Notes under the pieces: generated by a model | What the model was told of the DNA's origin: nothing | Databases searched by the model: none | Seen by the model: only the letters and a program-made list of their open reading frames with translations | NCBI RefSeq assembly: GCF_000299575.1 | Contig: NZ_AMGO01000068.1 | Span: 124,001-188,000, forward strand | DNA length: 64,000 nt | From: Oceaniovalibus guishaninsula JLT2003 | GTDB taxonomy: Bacteria; Pseudomonadota; Alphaproteobacteria; Rhodobacterales; Rhodobacteraceae | Reading direction: 5' to 3' | Made by a program: the position numbers and the translations under genes | Shown here: one piece after another, positions 9,285 to 17,759 of the stretch | Layout: each line of letters starts with the position of its first letter | Position numbering within the stretch: position 1 is the first letter of the stretch

Positions 9285-10157
9285 TCAGGCGTCGAGGTTC
9301 TTGCCGATCATCCGCATCAGGAAGATGGCGACGATGTTGGCAAGGACGATGGCGACCACGCCGCCTGCCGATCCCAGACCGACATCGAACTGCAAAAGCG
9401 ACTGGATATAGACGAGGTAGGTCAGGTTGGTCGATGCCACCCCCGGCCCGCCGCCGGTCGTCACCAGGATCTCGGCGAAGATCGACAGAAGAAAGATCGT
9501 CTGGATCAGGATGACCACGGTGATCGCCCGCGCCAGATGCGGCAGGATGATCCACAGGAACTTGCTGCCGAACCCCGCGCCGTCCATCTCGGCGGCCTCC
9601 AGTTGCTCGCTCGACAGGGACTGGATCGCGGTCAGCAGGATCAGCGTGGCGAACGGCAGCCATTGCCACGACACGATCAGGATGATCGAGAAAAGCGGCG
9701 CCGCCGTCAGCCATTCGAACGGCTGCGCCCCGAAGGCCCGTGCAATATAGCCGAAAAGGCCGTTCACGGGGTCCATGAACATGTTCTTCCAGACCAGCGC
9801 CGAAACGGTGGGCATGACGAAGAACGGCGCGATCACCAGCAGACGGACGATGCCCTGCCCGAACATTTCCTGATCCAGCAGCAGCGCCAGCGCGATGCCG
9901 CCGCCGACAGTGATCACCAGCACGCCGCCCACCAGCAGCAGCGTATTGACCAGCGCCGTGGTGAAGGCGGGATCGGTGAAGAAATAGCGATAATTCTCCA
10001 GACCGACGAAGGGGTTCGCCCCCGGCATCAGCAGATTGTAGCGCAGGGTCGAGAAGTAGAGCGTCAGCGCCAGCGGCACGATCATCCACAGCAGCAGCAC
10101 GACCACGGCCGGCGAGATCATCAGGCGGGCCGCGGCGCGCGAATGCTGGGTCGCCAT
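9285..10157 (-). CDS. smoF: Polyol ABC transporter permease subunit 1
   Basis: A 290-residue MalF/UgpA-like permease with six predicted membrane helices (first at about residues 17-38). The EAA coupling loop reads EAAEMDGAGFGSKFLWIILP near residue 195. With SmoG it forms the heterodimeric channel of the polyol importer. It is separated from smoE by an 80-bp gap that holds a perfect hairpin and a direct repeat, a layout that commonly lowers permease expression relative to the receptor. The periplasmic loop between helices 1 and 2 holds LRYNLLMPGANPFVGLENY, as in other CUT1 permeases. Confidence 0.93.
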   Translation of the reverse strand: MATQHSRAAARLMISPAVVVLLLWMIVPLALTLYFSTLRYNLLMPGANPFVGLENYRYFFTDPAFTTALVNTLLLVGGVLVITVGGGIALALLLDQEMFGQGIVRLLVIAPFFVMPTVSALVWKNMFMDPVNGLFGYIARAFGAQPFEWLTAAPLFSIILIVSWQWLPFATLILLTAIQSLSSEQLEAAEMDGAGFGSKFLWIILPHLARAITVVILIQTIFLLSIFAEILVTTGGGPGVASTNLTYLVYIQSLLQFDVGLGSAGGVVAIVLANIVAIFLMRMIGKNLDA

Positions 10158-10180
10158 CTTGCTTCTCCCTCTGCGGTCCG

Positions 10181-10208
10181 GGTTTGTCGCGGTTGGGGTT
10201 TGTCGCGG
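10181..10208. repeat. 12-bp direct repeat GGTTTGTCGCGG, two copies
   Basis: GGTTTGTCGCGG occurs at 10181-10192 and again at 10197-10208, a 16-bp period, in the smoE-smoF spacer. The second copy runs into the left arm of the hairpin at 10201-10230. It may simply be duplicated debris of that arm; no function is evident. Confidence 0.7.
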
Positions 10209-10230
10209 GCCGGATTGCCGGCCCGCGACA
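10201..10230 (-). terminator. Perfect 13-bp GC hairpin between smoE and smoF
   Basis: Arms 10201-10213 and 10218-10230 (core GTCGCGGGCCGG and its exact complement) enclose a 4-base loop. The hairpin begins 8 bases after the smoE stop and ends 44 bases before the smoF start. No U-run follows on the minus strand, so rather than a full terminator it is likely a partial terminator or an mRNA-stabilising 3' structure that keeps receptor mRNA above permease mRNA. Confidence 0.75.
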
Positions 10231-10237
10231 GGTCAGG

Positions 10238-11563
10238 TCACTGGATGTAACCGGCACGCTGCATTTCGCGCTGGGTCAGTTGCTGGGCGTTCTGCAACGC
10301 CTGATCGGCGTCCATCTGCCCCGCCAGCGCGGCCGAGAAGACCTGTCCGACCGCCGTGCCGATGCCTTGGAATTCGGGGATCGCGACGACCTGACCGCCG
10401 GTATAGGGCGTTTCCTGCGCCGAAGGCGTGTCTGGCGTCGCAGCTTCCATCGCCTTCAACGTCATTTCGGCAAAGGGCGCGGCCGCCTGATAGTCGGCAT
10501 TCTGGTAAAGCGACGTGCGCGTGCCCGGAGGGGCGGCGCGCCAGCCGTCCCGGTCGGCGACAAGCTGCGTGTAATCCCGGCCGGTCGCCCATGCCACGAA
10601 CTGCTTGGCGGCGTCCTTGGCGTCGGACGATTCGGGTATCGCCAGGCTCCATGCCCACAGCCAGTTGCCGCGATTGTCGACGCCGTCCTTGCTGGGAAAC
10701 ATCGCATAGCCGACGCTGTCGGCCACGGCGGAATCGTCCGGGTTGGTAACGAACGACGCGGCGACGGTGGCGTCGATCCACATGCCGCACTTGCCCTGCT
10801 GGAACAGCGCCAGATTTTCGTTGAACCCGTTGGCCGACGCGCCTGGAGGGCCGTATTCGGTCATCATCGTGATGTAGTCGCTGACCGCCGCCTGCCATTC
10901 GGAACTGTCGAATTGCGGCTGCCAATCCATGTCGAACCACCGCGCGCCATAGCTGTTGGCCATCGCCGTCAGGAACGCCATGTTCTCGCCCCAGCCGGGC
11001 TTGCCGCGCAGGCAGATGCCATAGACCTCGTTCTCACGGTCGGTCATCGCCTCGGCGGCGGCCATGATGTCCTGCCAGGTCGGTTCTGCCGGAATCTCGA
11101 CGCCCGCCTCTTGGGCAAGGTCGGTGCGATACATGACCATCGCCGATTCGCCGTAGAACGGCGCGGCATAGAGCGTGTCCTCATAGGTCAGCGCCGTGCG
11201 GATCGACGGCGTCAGGTCGTCGACGTCATACTCGGCCGGCAGGTCCGACAGCGGTTCCAGCCACCCCTGCGCCGCCCAGATCGGAACCTCGTAGGTGCCG
11301 ATCGTCATCACGTCGTACTGCCCGCCCTGCGTGGCGATGTCGGTGGTGACGCGCTGGCGCAGCACGTTCTCCTCCAGCACCACCCAGTCGAGCGCGATGC
11401 CGGGGTGCCGGCTGGTGAAATCGTCCGCCAGCGCCTGCATGCGGATCATGTCGCCGTTATTCACGGTGGCGATGGTTAGCGTGGTATCCTGGGCCGTCGC
11501 GGCCCCGGCGGCGATGCAGACGGACAGGGCGGTCGCCCCACGAAGTGCGGTTTTCAGATGCAT
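10238..11563 (-). CDS. smoE: Polyol ABC transporter substrate-binding protein
   Basis: A 441-residue periplasmic receptor of the extracellular solute-binding family 1. Residues 1-24 form a Sec signal peptide with hydrophobic core and a cleavage site near ATAQD. Mature features include the early strand DTTLTIATVNN and the GESAMVMYRTDL region typical of sugar-alcohol receptors. I placed the start at the Met before the signal peptide (11563-11561); an upstream Met 11 codons away would put charged residues ahead of it. It is the first structural gene of the operon, directly downstream of lacI-type regulator and operator, and captures sorbitol or mannitol for SmoF-SmoG-SmoK. Confidence 0.93.
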   Translation of the reverse strand: MHLKTALRGATALSVCIAAGAATAQDTTLTIATVNNGDMIRMQALADDFTSRHPGIALDWVVLEENVLRQRVTTDIATQGGQYDVMTIGTYEVPIWAAQGWLEPLSDLPAEYDVDDLTPSIRTALTYEDTLYAAPFYGESAMVMYRTDLAQEAGVEIPAEPTWQDIMAAAEAMTDRENEVYGICLRGKPGWGENMAFLTAMANSYGARWFDMDWQPQFDSSEWQAAVSDYITMMTEYGPPGASANGFNENLALFQQGKCGMWIDATVAASFVTNPDDSAVADSVGYAMFPSKDGVDNRGNWLWAWSLAIPESSDAKDAAKQFVAWATGRDYTQLVADRDGWRAAPPGTRTSLYQNADYQAAAPFAEMTLKAMEAATPDTPSAQETPYTGGQVVAIPEFQGIGTAVGQVFSAALAGQMDADQALQNAQQLTQREMQRAGYIQ

Positions 11564-11628
11564 CGTTTCCTCCCTGATGCTTTCCGGCGTCATCACCGCA
11601 TGAACGCCCCATACCTGTCAACGAATTT

Positions 11629-11644
11629 CTTTACGCGCGTAAAG
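11629..11644. promoter_or_regulatory. LacI-type operator of the polyol operon
   Basis: CTTTACGCGCGTAAAG is a perfect 16-bp palindrome with the central CG step characteristic of LacI/PurR-family operators. It lies between the regulator stop codon (11645) and smoE, 65 bp upstream of the smoE ATG. A near-copy sits in front of the regulator gene at 12693-12706. The pairing of two sites around one lacI-family gene strongly suggests that they are its targets. Confidence 0.8.
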
Positions 11645-12676
11645 CTATGCCGACGCGCGCAGCACCATCCGGCCTTCGAAGGTCAGCTCCTCGCGGACCC
11701 CGGCGCTTTCCGTATCCTCGACAGCCGCCAGCAGGGCATCGACGCTGCTGGCGGCGATGCGGTCGTAATCCTGCGCGATGGTGGTGAGCGACGGACAGGT
11801 GTAGCGGGCGAAAGGGTGATCGTCGATCCCGGCGACCCGCATCGCGCATCCGTCGCCGATCCCCACCCGCAGGCCCCGCTGATAGGCCGCCGCCAGAAAC
11901 CCGATGGCCAGACGGTCGTTGCTGCACAGCACCGTTTCGGAAGGCAGCGCCTTGCGCGTCAACAGCGCCGTACCCTCGCGATGGCCGATTTCCTCGAAAT
12001 TCCAGCCCTTTCCGGCGACCGGAATCACCATGGGCGCGTGACCGAGCGCCCCCATTGCCGCCTCATAGGCGGCGCGACGGCGGCGGGCATTGGGGTTTGG
12101 CGGATCGGCCATCTCGAACAGGCACGGTGGCTCGCCGCTGGCGCACAGATACTCGACCATAAGACGAACGGACGCCTCGACGTCGAGGCCGACGAACGCG
12201 GCCCCCACGCCCGGAAAGTTGCTGTCGAACAGCACCGTGGGCACTTCCGCCGCAAACTCCGCCACCGCCTGCCTGTCGGACATCCGGCCAAGCGGCGCAA
12301 TCAGCGCGCCCGCCGGTTTCAACGATCGAAGCGTCTCCAGATTCTCGATCTCGCGCTCACGCTCTCCGTTCGAACTCAGCAAGATGGGGCGAAAGCCCGC
12401 GCCGCCGCACAGATCCTCGATGGTGCGGGCGATCTTGCCGAAGAACGGGTCGGCCAGCAGCGGCACGACGATGCCGATATTCTTGGTCAGACGCCGGTTC
12501 TGGTTGATGGCATAGATGTTGGGGCGGTATTCCAACCGCTCCAAGGCGTCCTCGATCCGCATGCGCGTCGCGGGCCGGACGCTGGCGGGATCCTGGAAAT
12601 ACTTGGACACCGTCGGCCGCGAGATCCCGCTGGCCGCCGCAAACTCTTCCATCGTGCGAACCCGTCTCACCTGCAT
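11645..12676 (-). CDS. LacI-family transcriptional repressor of the polyol operon
   Basis: A 343-residue repressor. The N-terminal helix-turn-helix is MEEFAAASGISRPTVSKYF with the hinge region RIEDALERLEYRPN, and the rest is a periplasmic-binding-protein-like core (NIGIVVPLLADPFFGKIARTI, then VAGIDDHPFA in the lobe 2). The Y-x-P-N hinge and S-P-T-V-S recognition residues fit binding to operators with a central CG, as found on both sides of the gene. It is transcribed in the same direction as smoE and precedes it. The likely inducer is a polyol or ketose. I see no truncation. Confidence 0.92.
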   Translation of the reverse strand: MQVRRVRTMEEFAAASGISRPTVSKYFQDPASVRPATRMRIEDALERLEYRPNIYAINQNRRLTKNIGIVVPLLADPFFGKIARTIEDLCGGAGFRPILLSSNGEREREIENLETLRSLKPAGALIAPLGRMSDRQAVAEFAAEVPTVLFDSNFPGVGAAFVGLDVEASVRLMVEYLCASGEPPCLFEMADPPNPNARRRRAAYEAAMGALGHAPMVIPVAGKGWNFEEIGHREGTALLTRKALPSETVLCSNDRLAIGFLAAAYQRGLRVGIGDGCAMRVAGIDDHPFARYTCPSLTTIAQDYDRIAASSVDALLAAVEDTESAGVREELTFEGRMVLRASA

Positions 12677-12692
12677 CGCCGCCCCGATCAGC

Positions 12693-12706
12693 TTTACGCG
12701 CGATAA
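12693..12706. promoter_or_regulatory. Second LacI-type operator, probably autoregulatory
   Basis: TTTACGCGCGATAA matches the smoE operator except for one inserted base in the right half. It lies 16-30 bp upstream of the lacI-family start codon, where bound repressor would block its own transcription or translation start. Confidence 0.65.
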
Positions 12707-12876
12707 CTCTAAGGGGGGTTTGCAGGACGGTCAAACGAAGGATGGTTTTCCCGCCGGGCCGTCCCCCGTCTCAGAACACCGCTGCCTTGGGAAATCGCCG
12801 ACACCATTACCTTGGTTGTCGGGCCCGGATGCGCAAGGTGGCGGGCCGACAGGGCACCGCGTTATGGGGGCCGCTG

Positions 12877-12904
12877 CGGACCGCCCCCGCGTCGGGGCGG
12901 TCCG
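12877..12904. terminator. Strong hairpin after the CHRD gene
   Basis: Arms 12877-12887 and 12894-12904 (CGGACCGCCCC and its complement) form a perfect 11-bp stem with a 6-base loop, 7 bases beyond the stop of the minus-strand CHRD gene. No U-tract follows. A factor-assisted terminator or 3' stabiliser is the best reading. Confidence 0.65.
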
Positions 12905-12911
12905 TCTGGTC

Positions 12912-13331
12912 TTATTCAGCAGCCTTGAGCTGTCCGCGGACTTCCCCGTCGGGATACTGCGCGGTGTGGACATTCACATAAAGCAGGCCGTCCTGAAGCT
13001 GGCCGATCTGCTCTTCGGTGATGTCGGCGCTGCCTTCCATCAGGTTGTCCGACATGTCGATGACGGGCGGCGCGTTCTCGCCCTCTTCGGCGGGTCCGTG
13101 CATGTGCGCGGCGACCGGATCGCCTGTCAGCCCCTCGACCGTCGTCGTCCAGGACACCGTCATCGCGTCGGTATCGACGGTGACATCGGCACTGCCGCTG
13201 CCCGAACTGTCGGTCGGCGGAACCTCGGCGCCTGGCGTCAGGTCGGCGGTGAACATCATCTGCTCGGCAAAGGCAGGCGCGGCCAGCATCGCGATCGCGG
13301 CGGCCATGGTGGTGAGTTTCGGCAGGGACAT
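12912..13331 (-). CDS. Secreted CHRD-domain protein
   Basis: A 139-residue exported protein. A signal peptide spans about residues 1-23 (MSLPKLTTMAAAIAMLAAPAFAEQ). The rest is one CHRD domain, recognised by the opening LTPGAEVPPTDSSGSGSA, the central HMHGPAEEGENAPPV and the closing VNVHTAQYPDGEVRGQL. The domain is named from animal chordin; in bacteria its function is unknown, and it is found in secreted or surface proteins. The start at 13331 is preceded by a good ribosome site (AAGGAG, 8 bases upstream). The gene stands alone, divergent from the penicillin-acylase-family gene, with a hairpin behind it. Confidence 0.88.
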   Translation of the reverse strand: MSLPKLTTMAAAIAMLAAPAFAEQMMFTADLTPGAEVPPTDSSGSGSADVTVDTDAMTVSWTTTVEGLTGDPVAAHMHGPAEEGENAPPVIDMSDNLMEGSADITEEQIGQLQDGLLYVNVHTAQYPDGEVRGQLKAAE

Positions 13332-13502
13332 TTGCGGCACTCCTTGTGCAACCGGCATGTGAGCGATCGAACAGGCACTGCGGCGGAAAGTTCCCCGCCT
13401 GCGCTGCGATCCGCACCGTCACGGAACGGGCGGCTACTTCCGGTTGACGTGGCGATAGCAACGCCCCACCCTGCCGGAGACAGGATATGGAGGGGCGACC
13501 AA

Positions 13503-15986
13503 ATGGCGATCCGTGGCTTTGCACTGGCGGGAACGGCACTTTTCACGGCGACGATGGCATCCGCCGGCGAGGTGACGATCAAACGCGACGGATACGGCGC
13601 CGCGCATATCTATGCCGACAACACATACGATCTTTTTTACGGCTACGGCCATGCCATCGCGCAGGACCGTCTCTTTTCGCTCGACATGGCGCGACGGACC
13701 GGGACGGGGGAAGTGGCAGCGGTACTCGGCCCCGACTTTGTGGAGTTCGACGAGCAAATCCGCAGCAACTACTGGCCGTGGTTTGTCCAGGATCAGATCG
13801 CCGACGCCAGCGCCGAGACGCGCGATCTGCTTGAAGGATACGCTGCCGGGATCAACGCCTGGATCGCCGAGGTCAGGGCCGATCCGGCGGCGTTGATGCC
13901 GCTGGAATATACCGTCCACGACGCCGAGCCCGAGGAATGGACGGCCCATGACGTGGCGATGGTGTTCATCGGGTCGATGATCTACCGCTTCGGCGATTTC
14001 AACACCGAGATCGAGAATGCGCGCATCCGGCAGGGCCTGATCGACATGCACGGCGAGGACGAAGGCGCGCGGATCTTCGATGCGTTGCTTGCCCGGTCCG
14101 TCAATGGCGCACCCACCACCATCCCGGCCGGCGACTGGGATCCGGCCCTTCGCGACAGCCCCGATGCCGACCTTCGTCCGATCCGGCAAGGCGCGATCAG
14201 CGACGAGGTTCTGCGCCAGGCAGCGCCCCCGCCGCCCGAATTTGCCGGTATCGACGGGACGGTGCCGCGTCGCGACTGGCGTGCGGCCAATCTGCGCGCG
14301 CTTCGCGAAGGCGGGCCGGCCGCCCTTCGGCTCGAAGCGGCGTCTAACCTTGCCATCCTGGGGCCGGAACGGCTGGACGGTGCGCGTGCGGTGTTGATCA
14401 ACGGGCCGCAATTCGGCTGGTATCGACCGGCCTATACCTGGTCCGTCGGTCTGCACGGCGCGGGCTTCGACGTGGCCGGCAATACCGCCTTCGGCTATCC
14501 CGGTGTCATGTTCGCCCATAACGGACAGATCGCCTGGGGCTCGACCTGGGCCGCGGGCGATCAGGTCGATATCTTCATCGAAACGCTCAATCCCGACGAC
14601 CCGACGCAATATCGCCACGACGGCGCCTGGAAAGACATGGAGACCAGCGAACAGACCATCGCCGTGAACGGGGGCGAGCCTGTCACGATCACCGCCTATC
14701 GCACGGTGCACGGTCCGGTCGTGGCGCGTGACGAGGATGCCAACCTGGCCTACGCCCAGCAACGCGCCTGGAGCGGCAACGAACTGGGCACGCTGACTGC
14801 CTGGGTCGAGCTGATGAAGGCACAGGATTTCGACGCCTTCCGGGCGGCGGTCGCGAACTCGGCCGTGAACGTGAACCACTACTATGCGGATGCTCAGGGC
14901 AATATCGGCTATGTCTTTGGCGGCTTCTATCCCAAGCGCGCCGACGGGCATGACGGACGCCTGCCCGTATCGGGCGAGGGGGACATGGACTGGCTGGGCA
15001 TCATGCCGTTCGAAACCAATCCCCAGGTCCTAAACCCCTCGACGCACCGGATCCTCAACTGGAACAACCGCCCGGCCGAGGGTTTTCCGAACCCGGATCA
15101 ATACTGGTATTCGTGGATGCCAGCCGACCGGGTCAGCGTGCTGGACCGCGCATTCGACGGCAGCGACACCTTCACACCGCAGCAGGCATGGGAAGTGGTG
15201 AGCGATCGCGCCTCTTTCGAGGACGTGAATGCCGGCCCGATGATCCCCTTCCTGCAACAGGCGGTCGCGGACCTGTCCGATGACGATCCGCGCCGCGCGA
15301 TGGCCGACGCGGTGGCGGACTGGAACAGGATGCTCGAGGATCGCGACGGCGACGGGCGCTACGATCATCCCGGCGCCGCCATAATGCAGGCTTGGCTCGG
15401 CGCCTTGCTGGAACAGGCGTTCAGCGACACGCTGCCCGAACCCTACGCGACGATCTTCGCCCAGGCGGGCTATCCCAACCCCGACACGTTCACGGGGTCA
15501 GGCCAGAATATCCAAGTGGGCACGAAGGTGGTGCATCACGCGCTGTCGGGCGACGGGCCCGACCTATTCGGCGGCGATTCGACCGGCGCCGTGCTGCGCG
15601 CGCTCGATACCGCGCGCGAACGGCTGACGGACGCGCACGGACCGGAATTGGCGGATTGGCTGGGCAAGGTTGCCGGCATCCGTTTCAACTACAAGAACTT
15701 CCGCGGCATCCCGCAGACGCTGCCCCGGATGCAGGTCACAAGCCCGGTCGCCATGAATCGCGGGACCGAGAACAACATGATCGTCTTCACCCCAGGCGGC
15801 GTCGAGGCTTGGGAGACAGTGCCGCCCGGCCAAAGCGGCTTCATCGCCCCTGACGGCACGACGCCATCGACCTATGGCGACCAGCTTGCCGAATATCAGG
15901 CGCTGGCCCGCAAGCGCGTCTGGTTCACCGAAGCCGAAGTCGATGCGAACACCGTCACGACCCGGACGCTGACCGTGGAAAGGTAA
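13503..15986 (+). CDS. Penicillin acylase family protein (periplasmic Ntn-hydrolase precursor)
   Basis: An 827-residue secreted precursor. Residues 1-21 form a signal peptide. The A-chain begins VTIKRDGYGAAHIYADN, and the B-chain should start at Ser281, the N-terminal nucleophile in EAASNLAILGPER, which is followed by VLINGPQFGWYRPAYT and YPGVMFAHNGQIAWGST exactly in the penicillin G acylase pattern. Autoproteolysis just before Ser281 would give a heterodimer that hydrolyses amide bonds. The close match to the PGA active-site region suggests an aromatic or acyl-amide substrate, and in nature it could be an aromatic-amide or N-acylhomoserine-lactone acylase. The ATG at 13503 has AGGGG 6 bases upstream. 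The frame is open for another 1 kb upstream, but that part is antisense to CHRD and not coding. Confidence 0.92.
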   Translation: MAIRGFALAGTALFTATMASAGEVTIKRDGYGAAHIYADNTYDLFYGYGHAIAQDRLFSLDMARRTGTGEVAAVLGPDFVEFDEQIRSNYWPWFVQDQIADASAETRDLLEGYAAGINAWIAEVRADPAALMPLEYTVHDAEPEEWTAHDVAMVFIGSMIYRFGDFNTEIENARIRQGLIDMHGEDEGARIFDALLARSVNGAPTTIPAGDWDPALRDSPDADLRPIRQGAISDEVLRQAAPPPPEFAGIDGTVPRRDWRAANLRALREGGPAALRLEAASNLAILGPERLDGARAVLINGPQFGWYRPAYTWSVGLHGAGFDVAGNTAFGYPGVMFAHNGQIAWGSTWAAGDQVDIFIETLNPDDPTQYRHDGAWKDMETSEQTIAVNGGEPVTITAYRTVHGPVVARDEDANLAYAQQRAWSGNELGTLTAWVELMKAQDFDAFRAAVANSAVNVNHYYADAQGNIGYVFGGFYPKRADGHDGRLPVSGEGDMDWLGIMPFETNPQVLNPSTHRILNWNNRPAEGFPNPDQYWYSWMPADRVSVLDRAFDGSDTFTPQQAWEVVSDRASFEDVNAGPMIPFLQQAVADLSDDDPRRAMADAVADWNRMLEDRDGDGRYDHPGAAIMQAWLGALLEQAFSDTLPEPYATIFAQAGYPNPDTFTGSGQNIQVGTKVVHHALSGDGPDLFGGDSTGAVLRALDTARERLTDAHGPELADWLGKVAGIRFNYKNFRGIPQTLPRMQVTSPVAMNRGTENNMIVFTPGGVEAWETVPPGQSGFIAPDGTTPSTYGDQLAEYQALARKRVWFTEAEVDANTVTTRTLTVER

Positions 15987-16031
15987 AACCCATCAGCCAC
16001 GATCAAGGCCGGCCCGACGCCCGCGAAGGCA

Positions 16032-16053
16032 CTGGCGGCTATTCGGCCGCCAG
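16032..16053. terminator. Hairpin between converging genes
   Basis: CTGGCGGC at 16032-16039 pairs with GCCGCCAG at 16046-16053 around a 6-base loop, overlapping the last codons of the minus-strand acyl-CoA dehydrogenase. It lies between two converging genes and could end transcripts from either side. There is no T-run. Confidence 0.4.
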
Positions 16054-17742
16054 CGGGCGGGGCTGGGTGTCGATCCGGGCGCGGTCCAGCAGGCCCGTCA
16101 GATCGGCGGGCGGCTCGGGCATGGCCAGCGGATCGCGGGGCGACAGGCGATGGTTCAGCACCGTACGCGCAAGCGTCGCGCGGTCGGCCGCGATCTGCGG
16201 GAAGCGGGCGGCCAAGTGCGCCGATTCCCATGCGAGGAAGGTCGCGGACGTCACATGATAGAGCGCCGACGCCGCGCGGCGCACCTCGTCGGGGCGATCG
16301 GCGACAGCGGCCATCAGCGCCTCGGCCCGATCCAGCGCCAGGCGGATTTCGACATCCAAGGGCGCGCCGATATCGTCCAGCAATCCGCGAAGATAGCCGC
16401 CAAGCGCCGCCAGCGACCCGGCCCGGATGGCGGCGCGGGCGACATCCAGCGCGACGATGTTGCTGGTGCCTTCCCAGATCGACCCCAGATGCGCGTCGCG
16501 CAGGATGCGGGCATCCGAGAATTCCTCGATATAGCCGCAGCCGCCCCGCACCTCCATCCCGTCCCCGGCGGCCTGGCGGGCGTCGCGGCAGGTGCGGAAC
16601 TTGATCAGCGGCGTCAGGATACGCAGCACCCGCGCGGCGGTGGCGTCGCCCGAATCCGCGGCATGCAGGATGCGGGCGGTGTGAAAGACCATGCTGCGCC
16701 CCTGCTCGGCGGGCAGGACCAGCTTGGCAAGCTGGCGTCGCATCAGCGGCATGTCCATCAGCCGCTGACCGAAAGCCCGGCGATGCCGCGCGATATACAG
16801 CGCCTCGGACGCGGCGCGGCGCATCAGACCGGCGCTGCGGACGCCGTTCGCCAGACGGGACATGTTGATCATGTCCGTCATCTGCTTGAACCCCTGCCCC
16901 GCCTCCCCGACCAGCCAGGCCTCGGCGCCCTCCAGCACGATCTCGCCCGACGCCATCGACCGCGTGCCCAGCTTGTCCTTCAGCCGAACGATCCGACAGG
17001 CGTTGCGGCTGCCGTCGGGCAGGTCGCGCGGCAGGAGGAACAGCGACAGGCCGCGCGTGCCGTCCTGCTGCCCCTCGGGCCGGGCAAGGACCATGGCAAG
17101 CCCGGCATCCGGGTTGGAACAGAACCACTTGTCGCCGTAAAGGCGCCAGCGACCGTCCCGTTCGCGCGCGATCGTCGTCGTCGCCCCGACATCCGATCCG
17201 GCGGCCTGTTCGGTCATGAACATCGCGCCCTGGCACAGATCGTCCATGTCCTGACTGGTCAGCGCGTCGAGATGACGCGCCTTCAGATCGTCGGATCCGA
17301 ACTTCGTCAAGGTCCGCGTCAGCGAATCCGTCATGCTGAGGGGGCAGCAAAGGCCGAATTCCGCCTGTACGAACAAGTAGACCAGCGCGTATTTCGCCAT
17401 CGGATGCAGACGGTCGGGATGACCGAAGACGCCGGCGCGATGCGACATCGCGGCAAGCCCGAACTGCCCGAAGGCGATGCGCTCCATTTCTTCGTAAGCG
17501 GGGTGCTTTTCGACATGCGGGGCATCGGCGCCGGTGCGGGTGCGCGGGTGAAGGACCGGGGGATTGCCGTCGGCGGTCAGCGCCAGCCGCTCCAGCCGGT
17601 CGCCCACCAGCGCGCCCATCGTATCGAGTTGCGGCAGGATCGTGCCTTGCAGATCGTCCGGAAGATAGATCGTCATCAGCGCGGCGAAAGCCGGATCCGA
17701 CCGGAAGGCATTGGTCCCGCGGCTGTCGGGTATGTCGCTCAT
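16039..17742 (-). CDS. Acyl-CoA dehydrogenase, AidB-like large subfamily
   Basis: A 567-residue FAD enzyme, longer than the usual 380-400 residues and with an N-terminal extension of about 150 residues as in AidB-type members. The flavin-binding segment is CQGAMFMTEQAAGSDVG; the C-terminal part has GGCGYIEEFSDARILRDA and IWEGTSN, whose Glu occupies the usual catalytic-base region. It is the last gene of the minus-strand organic-acid operon, 17 bp after the citryl-CoA-lyase-like gene. By context it should oxidise a CoA thioester made by the CoA-transferase or released by the lyase. Pure DNA-damage AidB function is less likely given the operon. Confidence 0.87.
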   Translation of the reverse strand: MSDIPDSRGTNAFRSDPAFAALMTIYLPDDLQGTILPQLDTMGALVGDRLERLALTADGNPPVLHPRTRTGADAPHVEKHPAYEEMERIAFGQFGLAAMSHRAGVFGHPDRLHPMAKYALVYLFVQAEFGLCCPLSMTDSLTRTLTKFGSDDLKARHLDALTSQDMDDLCQGAMFMTEQAAGSDVGATTTIARERDGRWRLYGDKWFCSNPDAGLAMVLARPEGQQDGTRGLSLFLLPRDLPDGSRNACRIVRLKDKLGTRSMASGEIVLEGAEAWLVGEAGQGFKQMTDMINMSRLANGVRSAGLMRRAASEALYIARHRRAFGQRLMDMPLMRRQLAKLVLPAEQGRSMVFHTARILHAADSGDATAARVLRILTPLIKFRTCRDARQAAGDGMEVRGGCGYIEEFSDARILRDAHLGSIWEGTSNIVALDVARAAIRAGSLAALGGYLRGLLDDIGAPLDVEIRLALDRAEALMAAVADRPDEVRRAASALYHVTSATFLAWESAHLAARFPQIAADRATLARTVLNHRLSPRDPLAMPEPPADLTGLLDRARIDTQPRPLAAE

Positions 17743-17759
17743 ATCGCTCCTCCCTGCGC

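Noticed and set aside
12516-13502. In-frame upstream extension of the penicillin-acylase gene by about 330 codons
   Set aside because: It crosses the regulator promoter and runs antisense to the CHRD gene; the signal peptide and ribosome site put the start at 13503.
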